A DNA stretch of 64,000 nucleotides from a bacterium (GTDB taxonomy: Bacteria; Cyanobacteriota; Vampirovibrionia; Gastranaerophilales; JAILCC01), in the NCBI GenBank assembly GCA_024680555.1, contig JAILCC010000022.1:62001-126000 (forward strand), given 5' to 3'. This document shows positions 18,086 through 27,030 of this stretch, in pieces (within the stretch, counting starts at the first letter, position 1; the number at the start of each line of letters is the position of its first letter). Both the position numbers and the translations under genes were made by a program. The notes beneath the pieces were generated by a model that searched no databases, was not told the origin of the DNA, and saw only the letters and a list, made by a program, of their open reading frames with translations.

Positions 18086-20803
18086 TTATTGTCCCATGCG
18101 CTCAATCAGGTCACCTAAGTTTATGTCTGCTCCGGCTTTAGGCATACCTTGTTTGAAGGTGTATACAAGGTGGTCTACGCTGTTTGTCGGTAGCATATTT
18201 TTGTTTCTTAAAAATGCAATGGCTTCTGAAGGTGACATTTGAAGTAAGTTTTTGGTTTCTTGGAGTTTTTGCATACTTTTGCCTTTTAAACCTACTTCCG
18301 TTACATCTGCAAGTGCACCAAAGCCATGACTAAGTGCCTCTGTTGCACTTTTTGAGTTTTCTAATTTTTGCATAATGAATTTACCGAAAGAATCAAACAG
18401 GTCATTCATCGAGTTCCTTGCTGACTTCTTACTCTTTTCAAGGGTCAGCTGTGTATTAACGGGTATTATTCCTCTGTGTTCTTGAATTGCATCGGTAATT
18501 CTGAATAAATTGTCGATTGTCATTTCTCCGATTGCGGTTTTTGTATCGGTAAATATTCTTTTTAATTCTTCTTCGACATAACTTCTTGCCTGTTCTCTGG
18601 TCATACCTTGAGGGAGAATAGATGTTTCCGTTGCCATTCTTGCCAAATCTTTGTAATTTCCGTTTCTTAGATATGCGATGAGTCTTATTGAGTCTTTGGT
18701 TTGTTCTTTTGTCAGGTGAATGGTGTTGCCTGTATCAATAAGAGTAAAGAGTTTGCCTTTCTTTTTGCCTCTTAAAACTTCAAGGTCTATAAAGATATTT
18801 CCGGGGTGGATATCTCCGTGAACCACTTTACCGTTTCTGTTGAGTTTTGAGAATTGCTCTATACATACTTCATTATATTCTTTCATCATTCTCTTGATGT
18901 GATCAGAGGTGATGTCAAAATCATCAAATGCCGGAGATGCGGCTTTTATCTTATCAATTTTTGCTCGCAGTGCGGCTATTTCTTCTTGAAAATATTCAGG
19001 ATGTCTACTAGATAATAGGCTTTCTAATTCGTATTTTGCCTCTATATATTTGTGCATTGTTTTTACGCTTATGCCGTCTGCTTTTTCCATGATGTAGACA
19101 CCATTTTTTACCATTACCGGAACAACAACTTTTGCCTTTTGGGTAACTTTTGTAAGCTCTTTTGCGGCTTGCGCTTCGTGTGAGAGGTCAACTTCTTTTA
19201 AAATATTGTCTGCAAGGTTTTCAATGTTGCGTTTTAGATATATTTGATGTTCTGTAAGTTCGCTTTCCGGAACGCCTTTTGTAATCAGCTGTATGAATTT
19301 TTCTTTGTCGGCAAGAATTTTTTCTTTTGTTATGCCTTTTTTTAGTATTTTTATGGCAACTTCTTTTCCGCTTTTATCTGTTGCGAGATACGTTTCTCCA
19401 ACTGAAGCCGCACCAAGTAATTTAGTTACTTTATATTCGTCTGTTCCGAGAAGTCTTGCAATTTCTTTACCTGCCTCTTCAATTGTTCTGGTTGCCGGAC
19501 AATTTTCCGTAAGCATTGTTGTAAGCTCATCACCATTAGCCTGTATTTGTTTAAATTTTACGGCAAATATATTTTCGTCTGTAAGTCGAATGATTTTTTC
19601 TTCGGTGGACAAACTGTAATCATTGAGTATTTTGCTTATACTTTCCGAATTGAGCAGGGTTGATTCAAGTTTTTGGAATGCACTTTGGGATTGGAAGGAA
19701 GGTTCAAAAAGTTGTGCGCCTTTAAGTTTGTTTATAACTATTGACAGGTTTTGATTTAAAATTTTCGAATAATTTACATGTCTGTATGCCGGAATACCGA
19801 GACTCAATGCCATAACTGCATTTAGTGCGGCATTATCAGCAAGCTGCTTGCCAAAATCTGATAAAGATTTATCTTTGTTGTTGGTTACATATCTGATACC
19901 GCTGTTTGCTATTAAGTATGCAGGAATACCCACAATTCCTCCCGAAAGAGTTACTAAAGGAGTGATAAGACCGTTGAGCATACCAGTACCGAAGTTTTTC
20001 AGAGAAGCCATGCGTTTTTGAGATTTTTTAATACCCTTTAATTCTTTGTATTTTCTTGCTCCAAGGACTTTTTTGTCTCCGGGGTCGTATTCTTTTGAAC
20101 CTATTCTGTTGATTTTTAGGGCAATGTATTTTGTGAATCCGCCTGCAAGCATAGCAAGAGGAACGGCTATAAATGCTTTGGTTTTTGCACTTGATGCAAC
20201 CAGATTTTTAATATTTTTTTCTATGTTAGACAATTGCTTTATCTTGCGCATGTCATGTATTGCACTAAGTATTATGCTGTTGCGAATGGCTCTGATTTCA
20301 AATCTGGCATGCAGTCTTGAGCCGATATTAGACAATCCCAAAAATGTTCCTATTGAGGCAAGTCCTGAGAATAAGTCTCCAAAAGATTGGCGTGCATTTG
20401 TATTGGATTTTTTGTATTTATCAATATCTTGTTTTAATTCTTCTTCGGAAAATTGATTTGCTTCCGCTTTTGCGATTTTTTGTTCAAGTTTTTTCCAACC
20501 TAAACCGAAACCTGTTGTATTTTTACAAAAGTCATAAAATTTTTCAAATAAACCTCTGCTTTTCTTTGTTGTTACAAATTCATCTTTCAGTGTTTGCAGG
20601 TTTTTGTTTGGCTCGGCGGGTTTTGTCGTTGGGGCAACGGGCTTATTCTCTTTAATTTGTTTGGTTTCTTGCGCAGGTGCGGTTTCTTGGATTGGAGCAG
20701 TGGCTTTTTTGTCAGCTTGCTCGGCTTTTTGGGCAAGCCGAGTGTACGGATTATTATTTCCGTTGATAAAACTTTTGTACAAATTTACGTCAAACTGCGC
20801 CAT
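18086..20803 (-). CDS. ABC1/UbiB-like atypical kinase with long N-terminal extension
   Basis: A 905-aa protein. Residues 1-75 are a low-complexity Ala/Pro/Lys/Gln linker. Residues 90-380 are a helical region with several hydrophobic stretches (AVPLAMLAGG, GGIVGIPAYLIAN). From about 460 comes an ABC1-family kinase: LGAASVGETYLA replaces the usual Ala-rich loop, and VAIKILKKG carries Lys485. HGDIHPGN carries Asp664 and Asn669, and a DTG follows in place of DFG. ABC1 kinases such as UbiB support quinone or lipid pathways, usually from the membrane. No ubiquinone or menaquinone genes are near. The neighbouring giant protease-like gene lies 77 bases downstream on the same strand, so the two may be co-expressed. 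The kinase family is sure; the role is not. Confidence 0.85.
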   Translation of the reverse strand: MAQFDVNLYKSFINGNNNPYTRLAQKAEQADKKATAPIQETAPAQETKQIKENKPVAPTTKPAEPNKNLQTLKDEFVTTKKSRGLFEKFYDFCKNTTGFGLGWKKLEQKIAKAEANQFSEEELKQDIDKYKKSNTNARQSFGDLFSGLASIGTFLGLSNIGSRLHARFEIRAIRNSIILSAIHDMRKIKQLSNIEKNIKNLVASSAKTKAFIAVPLAMLAGGFTKYIALKINRIGSKEYDPGDKKVLGARKYKELKGIKKSQKRMASLKNFGTGMLNGLITPLVTLSGGIVGIPAYLIANSGIRYVTNNKDKSLSDFGKQLADNAALNAVMALSLGIPAYRHVNYSKILNQNLSIVINKLKGAQLFEPSFQSQSAFQKLESTLLNSESISKILNDYSLSTEEKIIRLTDENIFAVKFKQIQANGDELTTMLTENCPATRTIEEAGKEIARLLGTDEYKVTKLLGAASVGETYLATDKSGKEVAIKILKKGITKEKILADKEKFIQLITKGVPESELTEHQIYLKRNIENLADNILKEVDLSHEAQAAKELTKVTQKAKVVVPVMVKNGVYIMEKADGISVKTMHKYIEAKYELESLLSSRHPEYFQEEIAALRAKIDKIKAASPAFDDFDITSDHIKRMMKEYNEVCIEQFSKLNRNGKVVHGDIHPGNIFIDLEVLRGKKKGKLFTLIDTGNTIHLTKEQTKDSIRLIAYLRNGNYKDLARMATETSILPQGMTREQARSYVEEELKRIFTDTKTAIGEMTIDNLFRITDAIQEHRGIIPVNTQLTLEKSKKSARNSMNDLFDSFGKFIMQKLENSKSATEALSHGFGALADVTEVGLKGKSMQKLQETKNLLQMSPSEAIAFLRNKNMLPTNSVDHLVYTFKQGMPKAGADINLGDLIERMGQ

Positions 20804-20874
20804 GATTTACCAATACCCTTATACAAAAATAAAAACGGAAATGATTAAAAAGTTGCCAGTGTATGATAATATGC

Positions 20875-21732
20875 CTAGTTTGAAAAAACTTTTACTGCGC
20901 CGGGTATAACGTTTATCTCAATATCTTTATTGAGTTTTGTTTTTTCCCCATCAATATGGCAGACCGCCCAAGAATTTTTTATGTTTACCGATTTTGCCTT
21001 GAGGTATTTTGCCCTTGGGTTATTTATTCTTATTCCGAAAATAATTCTTAAAAATTCCCAAAAGAATGAAAACGGATTTTGAGCTTTTAATATGAATATA
21101 TCCAATAAACCATCATCAATTTGCGAATTATCAGCCAGGTAAACTATGTTTCTGTACATATTGCTTGCGTTTCCGATAATTATACATGATGCATCAATGT
21201 TGAAGGTATTGTCATCACAAGTGATTTGATATGATTTTGATTTTAATCTGAGCGCAAAAAGTATTCCTGCAATAAAGTATGCGAAATATCCAAATTTATT
21301 TTTTAATGTTTGCGGAGTTTTACATATAATATCGGAATCGTATCCAAAGCCGCATCTCAATATACATTGTAAGTCGTTAATTTTTAAGGCATCAATTTCT
21401 TTGATGTTTTTTTTCTGAATAGTTCGGAGTGCTTTTTTTATGTTTGTTGATATTCCCAATTTTGCGGCAAGCAGATTTGCGGTTCCACAAGGAATTATTC
21501 CGAGGGTTTTATCGGTTAATGCAGCGATTTGTGCCACCTTGTTTACTGTTCCGTCTCCGCCTACCGCTATAATTGTCTTGTATTCGCTAAAATCATTTGT
21601 TTGAAAATCCTGAACGGATACAAATTTGAAACTGTACCCTCTTTTAAACAAAAACTTATGGAGGATTTTTTTATATTTGATGGCTTTCTTTCTTCCTGCG
21701 TTGTAGTTAAAAACGACCAAGATATTTTCCAT
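20875..21732 (-). CDS. Diacylglycerol/lipid kinase family protein (YegS/DgkB type)
   Basis: A 285-aa lipid kinase. The N-terminal VVFNYNAGRKKA and the signature VGGDGTVNKVAQ (nucleotide loop) are those of the DAGK catalytic family. GIIPCGTANLLAAKLG follows, and the C-terminal half has the beta-sandwich pattern (DDGLLDIFILKA, VCHIDGEKT). It should phosphorylate diacylglycerol or a related lipid at the inner membrane. ATG 21732 is chosen because it overlaps the PAP2 stop as TAATG and sits nine bases after GGAGG. The ATG at 21738 is in frame but only three bases from that site. It is the last gene of the radical SAM - PAP2 - kinase operon, opposite in chemistry to the PAP2 phosphatase before it. 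Confidence 0.9.
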   Translation of the reverse strand: MENILVVFNYNAGRKKAIKYKKILHKFLFKRGYSFKFVSVQDFQTNDFSEYKTIIAVGGDGTVNKVAQIAALTDKTLGIIPCGTANLLAAKLGISTNIKKALRTIQKKNIKEIDALKINDLQCILRCGFGYDSDIICKTPQTLKNKFGYFAYFIAGILFALRLKSKSYQITCDDNTFNIDASCIIIGNASNMYRNIVYLADNSQIDDGLLDIFILKAQNPFSFFWEFLRIIFGIRINNPRAKYLKAKSVNIKNSWAVCHIDGEKTKLNKDIEINVIPGAVKVFSN

Positions 21733-22346
21733 TAGCATTTGCCTCCGATTAGTTTTATGAGCCTTATGTATAAAAATAATAAGAGTCCTGCCAATAAATA
21801 ACCTCCGAGAATATCGGTGGGGTTATGAACTCCGAGCCACATTCTGCTAAGTCCGATAAATACTATCCATAATGCGGAAATAGAAACACCGATATATTTC
21901 AGGATGTTGTTTTTGCAATATTTTATTAAATAAAAAATCACCAAGCCCCATAGTGTAGTGCTGATAAAAGTGTGATTTGACACATAACTGTAATTATCCA
22001 AATGAACTCCGAGTTGTAATTCGTATGGAGGTCTTGGTCTTTGGACAAGGTTTTTGATTATACTGTTTAAAATGTATGCGATAAGCGGTGCAGAAAAAAA
22101 GAGAACCATATCAATGAGCAGAAGTTCTTTGAAAAAAAAGATAAAACCTGTAACAAGAGGAATAACAATACTTGCGGCATATATTTGTGAGCCAGTAAGC
22201 AACGGTATCCATGCAGGGAGACTATTTAACTGCCCTTGTATATAAACTATAATGTTTCTGTCCCATTGTGTTATTGCGGGACAGAAACAAACTATAGCTG
22301 TGTATATTAAGAAAAATATAATTAAAAAAATCAGTTGTTTTTTCAT
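21732..22346 (-). CDS. PAP2-family membrane phosphatase
   Basis: A 204-aa integral membrane protein with about six helices. PAP2 motifs are present in order: KNLVQRPRP (motif 1), SNHT in place of the usual PSGH (motif 2), and SRMWLGVHNPTD (motif 3, with the catalytic His and Asp). Members hydrolyse phosphatidate, undecaprenyl pyrophosphate or similar lipid phosphates on the outer face of the membrane. The ORF is open further upstream, but ATG 22346 follows the radical-SAM stop by one base and opens on a typical KKQ-plus-helix start, so I use it. It is cotranscribed with the lipid kinase. Confidence 0.9.
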   Translation of the reverse strand: MKKQLIFLIIFFLIYTAIVCFCPAITQWDRNIIVYIQGQLNSLPAWIPLLTGSQIYAASIVIPLVTGFIFFFKELLLIDMVLFFSAPLIAYILNSIIKNLVQRPRPPYELQLGVHLDNYSYVSNHTFISTTLWGLVIFYLIKYCKNNILKYIGVSISALWIVFIGLSRMWLGVHNPTDILGGYLLAGLLLFLYIRLIKLIGGKC

Positions 22347-22347
22347 A

Positions 22348-23877
22348 TTAACTGTGTATGAGTTCTTTTTGGCAGCCTGCACATTTTCCGCTGCAAGAGG
22401 TTTTGGGCTTTTCGGTTGAGCAGAAACGGTCTCTGTCAATGTAGTATTCGCCTTCAAGTGGGAATATTGTCATCCAAAGGTTTTCTCTCCAATCTTTGTC
22501 GAGAATTTCTTTTACTTCGGAAGAATACTTGTCTATTTCTGCTTTTATTTGCGGATTTGTTAAATAGTCAGCTGCACCTTTGTGCGTTTCATAAGGTTTA
22601 AATTCTTCATAATACTTTCTGAGAACTTCAGGTCTATCAACAATCATGCACGGTCTAAGCATATTGCCGTCTTCGTATGGAATACCATCTCTGATAGCTC
22701 TCATAAACGGAGCTGCAAGTGCTTCCGTAAGTGTGCAATTTTTGACGTTATGAGTAGCAAGGTGAACAAAAGTGCATGGTTCAACATCGCCTCTCGGGTT
22801 TACGTGAATATACTGTCTGCCGCCTGCGATACAACCCATCATTTCCGGTCCGTCACCCCAAAAATCAACGGTCATCATCGGAAGGGTATTTCTTGCATTG
22901 TAAACTGCTTTGAGAATTTGTCTTCTTTGGTCGGCATTTGGTGTCATACTAACGTCCGGACTGTCACCAACAGGAACATAGTGGAAGAACCAAGTCCACA
23001 AACAACCTTTATCCGATAACATTTTCATAAATTCATCAGATGTAACTTCATCACAGTTTTGGCTTGTTGCGGTAATTGATGCACCAAAGAAGATACCTGC
23101 TTTTTTAAGCATATCCATTTTATCCATAACCATATCAAAGCAGCCTTCTCCACGGATGGCATCAGTGTTTTCTTTTAAACCGCCAAGAGAAAACATCGGT
23201 TGTACGTTGCCGAGTTCCTGAAGTTTTTGTACAGTTTTTTCCGTTATCAATGAGCCGTTAGTGAACGTAATAAAAGTACAATCGTCAAATTCTTCGCAAA
23301 GTTCCAAAAATTCTTTTCTTGCAAAAGGTTCACCGCCGACAATCGGGAATATGTGAATACCCATAACATCACGTGCTTCGGTGAAGATTTCACGCCACTT
23401 TTCTTTGGATAAATCTTCGTCAACCGTATATTCGTGAGCCCAACAGCCTTTGCAATTAAAGTTACAACGTTTTGTTATACTTGCAAGCAACACAGTCGGC
23501 GGGAAAAATCCGTTTTTGTTGTTAAATTCCGTACGTTTTCTTAAATTGTCACCGTAGTATCCGTTTACGAAGAAGTTTTTTATCCATTTGTTTCTGCAAT
23601 TTGCGTTTAATTCGGTTAAAATTTTCTTCCACCAAAACAGGTGTGCATGTTCGGATTCAAACAACCATTGCATTCTTTTTGCGTGGTTTATACCGCCTTT
23701 TGAACCTGCTATTTTTTCAAATATTTTGGCAAGGTTTACTAATTTTCTTTTGCTAAAATTATTTCCTAAATAGTTTATGGTTTGGTCAATAACAAAGTTG
23801 TTGAATTTTAATTTAAGTCCGTCGAATAACCCCATTGAGTTAGATTGCCACATTGCGGATTGTTCTTTTACTCTCAT
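22348..23877 (-). CDS. Radical SAM protein with C-terminal cysteine cluster
   Basis: A 509-aa protein. The first 130 residues form a helical domain unlike a plain radical SAM. CNFNCKGCW then gives the CxxxCxxC [4Fe-4S] site, with VGGEPFARKEF as the GGEP motif and later SAM-barrel strands. The middle has CIAGGRQYIHVNPRGDVEPC, a SPASM-like auxiliary site, and the tail carries CSTE...SCSGKCAGC, a further four-cysteine cluster. ATG 23877 is chosen because AAAGGATT lies just upstream; the ORF opens 14 codons earlier. It is the first gene of a three-gene operon with PAP2 and a lipid kinase, which suggests, without proving, a lipid or polyprenol substrate. Confidence 0.88.
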   Translation of the reverse strand: MRVKEQSAMWQSNSMGLFDGLKLKFNNFVIDQTINYLGNNFSKRKLVNLAKIFEKIAGSKGGINHAKRMQWLFESEHAHLFWWKKILTELNANCRNKWIKNFFVNGYYGDNLRKRTEFNNKNGFFPPTVLLASITKRCNFNCKGCWAHEYTVDEDLSKEKWREIFTEARDVMGIHIFPIVGGEPFARKEFLELCEEFDDCTFITFTNGSLITEKTVQKLQELGNVQPMFSLGGLKENTDAIRGEGCFDMVMDKMDMLKKAGIFFGASITATSQNCDEVTSDEFMKMLSDKGCLWTWFFHYVPVGDSPDVSMTPNADQRRQILKAVYNARNTLPMMTVDFWGDGPEMMGCIAGGRQYIHVNPRGDVEPCTFVHLATHNVKNCTLTEALAAPFMRAIRDGIPYEDGNMLRPCMIVDRPEVLRKYYEEFKPYETHKGAADYLTNPQIKAEIDKYSSEVKEILDKDWRENLWMTIFPLEGEYYIDRDRFCSTEKPKTSCSGKCAGCQKELIHS

Positions 23878-23994
23878 TTTTAATCCTTTCTTTTTACAAT
23901 ATATGCCGTATAGTATCAATTATAGAACGTAAATATCAATAGGCAAATAAAAACGAGTTTTAATTTGTCTGATATGAATATTTTAGATGTGATT

Positions 23995-25788
23995 TTATTT
24001 TTTAAGAAATTTTTTGTATATAAAGCGTGGTGCTTTGATTATAAAATACGGTATTTTTAAAAATGACAGGTTTAGTCGGTATTTGCCGATTAAGCTTTTG
24101 ACTTTTTTACTATGTCTGCCAAGTTCATTTATTACCTTATTTATGGAATACATATCGTCCCAACAATACATTCCTACGCTGTATTTTTCTCCTAAATTTG
24201 CAATTGTCGACCAGTATTTAATAAGGTCTCTGGTAACTTTAAACGGTTTTAGATTTACGCAGAACTGCATATCAATAAGTTTCAGAGTTCCGTCATCCGT
24301 TACCATAATATTGGCAGGTCTGATATCCCTGTGAATGTACTCTGCTTTTTCAAATTCAAGGGCTATTTTCTCCAGTTGTTCGGTGTATGAATCAATCTGC
24401 TCTTCCGATAAATTATCGTTTTGCATGATTTTGTTGAGCATCGTGCCTTCAATATATTCCAGTGCAACAAAATTTTTCCCATTATTGCAATTATATAAGT
24501 ACGGTTTTGCAAAATTTTCGTTGTTTTGGCTATAGAGTTTCTTTGCACCTTTATATTCCGTTTGTACCGCTCTGCCAAGACCGCCCCACTTGATGAACAG
24601 TTTGTTGCCGTCCAGTGTTCCGGTAAAGAATAAATATTCGGATAATGAAGTTCCTATCATGTATGGGCGAATATCTTTTATGTTGTAGGAAGTTTCAAGC
24701 CACTTTATGATTTTTTCAACCGATAAATGCTTTTTGTTATAAAACACCGAGTGGTCGTTTGGTTTTATATAAAAATATGAATTTCTTTTTATAAAATCGT
24801 TCAATAATCCGTAGTAGTAGTCAAACGGAAATTCATATTTATCAAGTTCTTTTTTGTCTAAATCCAAAGCGTCATAAAGCTTTTTGGCCTTTTCATAGTA
24901 GTCTGCGGCTATTACTTTTTTGTGAACTATGCAGTGATAAATTAAACTGTAAAAAGCATTTTCTTTATTCGGGGTATAGATGTTTTTGTCATTTAAAATG
25001 CGATTTTTTAAAATATTTTCTTCAAAATCATAGCAATAATAGTTATCCCCGACAAATCTGAAATCAAACAGGACATCTTTTCCGCCGATTTTAACTTTGT
25101 GATGTACTCTGTAAGGCTGTTTATACACAGGAGAAGCATTTGTAAGGTACACAAGGTCATTATAGTTATCCGTAAGAACATCTATATCTCCGTGCAAGTC
25201 GCTTCTGAATTGTTCGGGGAGTATTTCGTAATTTCTTAATACGCAATAGTTAATTGTTGCATTAAGTGTATAAAAAAATTCTTCGAGGTCTTTCCATCCG
25301 TCAGAGCCGGTTACATCTTTTTTTAATTGGCGATAATTGCCGTCCCAGGATTTGGGCGCTTGTGAGAGATAATCTTCATAATTTTTGCCTAAAAGTAATG
25401 TAATGTCGTGATTGGTCTCAGCCGGATTATTTGTTCCGTGAATTTTTGAACCTCCGCCTGTCCAACTGCGGTATTTATCTTTAAGGTAAAACATATTTGT
25501 ATTTACTTTTTCAAAACCTCTTGAAGTTTCGACAAATTCGTATTTAGGGTTTTCGTCAAATAGTGTTATCAAAAGAAATTTCCCTCTTCCGCATTCTTTT
25601 TCTTTGAAAGAGCGGCTCGGGAGTTTTTGACCGTAAAAACGGGAGAAATTTTTTGCAACTTTATCCGGAGTCCATTCAATTTCTATGCACTCAACTATTT
25701 TAAGATTTTTTTGTATATCTTCTAATATTTCTTTTTCTTTGTGTCGTGAATTTTGCCATAAAACAATCAGGTGAAGCTCTTTATTCAC
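23995..25788 (-). CDS. Multidomain NDK-like / nucleotidyltransferase / kinase protein of the polysaccharide locus
   Basis: 597 aa. The first ~135 residues end in GGGSKIHGTNNPAET, resembling the NDK stretch NxxHGSDSxE, with His117 at the catalytic position; this is a tentative match. RSDLHGDIDVL (D201, D203) with FDFRFVGD (D242) reads as a nucleotidyltransferase-fold acid triad. From about 375, a kinase fold shows KLFIKWGG, an EYIEGT hinge, HRDIRPANIM (catalytic loop) and DMQF in place of DFG. Basic residues dominate the tail. It starts at GTG, seven bases after GGAG, and overlaps the stop of the flippase gene by eight bases. It ends the RgpF-Wzy-Wzx operon, so it probably adds or activates a phosphate group on the glycan or its lipid carrier (inference). 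Confidence 0.72.
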   Translation of the reverse strand: MNKELHLIVLWQNSRHKEKEILEDIQKNLKIVECIEIEWTPDKVAKNFSRFYGQKLPSRSFKEKECGRGKFLLITLFDENPKYEFVETSRGFEKVNTNMFYLKDKYRSWTGGGSKIHGTNNPAETNHDITLLLGKNYEDYLSQAPKSWDGNYRQLKKDVTGSDGWKDLEEFFYTLNATINYCVLRNYEILPEQFRSDLHGDIDVLTDNYNDLVYLTNASPVYKQPYRVHHKVKIGGKDVLFDFRFVGDNYYCYDFEENILKNRILNDKNIYTPNKENAFYSLIYHCIVHKKVIAADYYEKAKKLYDALDLDKKELDKYEFPFDYYYGLLNDFIKRNSYFYIKPNDHSVFYNKKHLSVEKIIKWLETSYNIKDIRPYMIGTSLSEYLFFTGTLDGNKLFIKWGGLGRAVQTEYKGAKKLYSQNNENFAKPYLYNCNNGKNFVALEYIEGTMLNKIMQNDNLSEEQIDSYTEQLEKIALEFEKAEYIHRDIRPANIMVTDDGTLKLIDMQFCVNLKPFKVTRDLIKYWSTIANLGEKYSVGMYCWDDMYSINKVINELGRHSKKVKSLIGKYRLNLSFLKIPYFIIKAPRFIYKKFLKK

Positions 25789-27025
25789 TTTGTGTCTCCT
25801 TTTTTAAATTAATCTTTATCATTTTGAGGCTAAAGAGAATATATCTCATGGTATTATAAATACTTGAAATTGCAACTACTATGGCAGGACCAGTAATTCC
25901 GAATTTATGAAAACAAACTAGCCCTAAAATGGATATTATGGAAGTTTCAAACTTGAAGCGTATTTTCATAGCTTGTTTGCCGACAACGGCTATGTAATTT
26001 CCAAAAACTCTGCCAAGTCCAACGATTGCGTTGGCAAAGGTAAGTATCAATAATACCAGATACGCATTTTGGTAATAATCTTTTAAATATATCAATTTAA
26101 GAATATATTTTCCGAATAGCCCGAAACAAAGCAAAATAAGTCCGAAAACAGAAATCATTACTATGCAGTTTTTCTTTATTATTCGTATTTGTTCTTTGGT
26201 GTTTTTGTTTATTAATTCGGGAAGCATTTTTTGAATTCTGGCTGCCGCAAAAAGAGATGTTATTGAAGATATGGTAAATGCGGCGAAAAACAGTGCGGCT
26301 TGCTCTTTTAATAGAAATACCGCTACATATAATGCGGTTATTTGAGTGTAAATATAACTTGTTATTGATGAACCCATAAAAGAAAAAATAGTTTTATCAA
26401 GCATTTGGAAAAATCTTTTTATTTTTGTCAGTGCCATAAAGAAGTTGATTTTTGAAAAATACGTACACTGGATAAAATTAATGATGCCGGCACATATATT
26501 CAAAATTAAGAAATGCAGAAGGCTCAGCTTGTTAATGTATGAATAAATGGCAATTGCGGAAATTGTAAGCCCATATAAAATGTTTATTTTTGCGATGGTA
26601 CTGAATTTTTTTGTTGCCTGAAAGTAAGGCAAGACAAGACAGAAAAAAGTTGTATCAAAAAATGTTCTCAATAAAACGAGAAGGAAAAGGATGTGGTTTT
26701 CTATATCAAAAAACATAGAACCCAGAGTAACCATTGATATTATGAAAAATGTATTGAGCAAAAACAGAGAAATCTTCAACCGTACTTCGTGAGTATTTGC
26801 CTTTGATGAAACAAGAATATATAAGTCATAATCAAGGTTTGCAAAAAGCAGACAGAATACCGCAATACTCTTGTAGCTTGAAAATAAACCAAAATCGTGA
26901 ACCGACAAGTATCTTGCTATCAATAATATGACGAGAGTGCCCGCCATTTGTCTGCAATATACCGATACGGTGTACAGTTGTGATTTTAGAATATTATGAA
27001 CTTTGTCTGTTAATTGTTTAATCAT
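25781..27025 (-). CDS. Wzx-like polysaccharide flippase (MOP/MVF superfamily)
   Basis: A 414-aa protein made almost entirely of hydrophobic helices, about 12 by eye, beginning with a short amphipathic segment. Polysaccharide biosynthesis proteins of this superfamily flip undecaprenyl-linked repeat units across the inner membrane. Specific sugars cannot be read from it. It sits between the Wzy-like polymerase (gap 5 bases) and the kinase fusion (overlap 8 bases), so the three are one operon. Helix pattern, length and context support the call; sequence motifs in this family are weak. Confidence 0.82.
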   Translation of the reverse strand: MIKQLTDKVHNILKSQLYTVSVYCRQMAGTLVILLIARYLSVHDFGLFSSYKSIAVFCLLFANLDYDLYILVSSKANTHEVRLKISLFLLNTFFIISMVTLGSMFFDIENHILFLLVLLRTFFDTTFFCLVLPYFQATKKFSTIAKINILYGLTISAIAIYSYINKLSLLHFLILNICAGIINFIQCTYFSKINFFMALTKIKRFFQMLDKTIFSFMGSSITSYIYTQITALYVAVFLLKEQAALFFAAFTISSITSLFAAARIQKMLPELINKNTKEQIRIIKKNCIVMISVFGLILLCFGLFGKYILKLIYLKDYYQNAYLVLLILTFANAIVGLGRVFGNYIAVVGKQAMKIRFKFETSIISILGLVCFHKFGITGPAIVVAISSIYNTMRYILFSLKMIKINLKKETQSE

Positions 27026-27030
27026 TTTAG

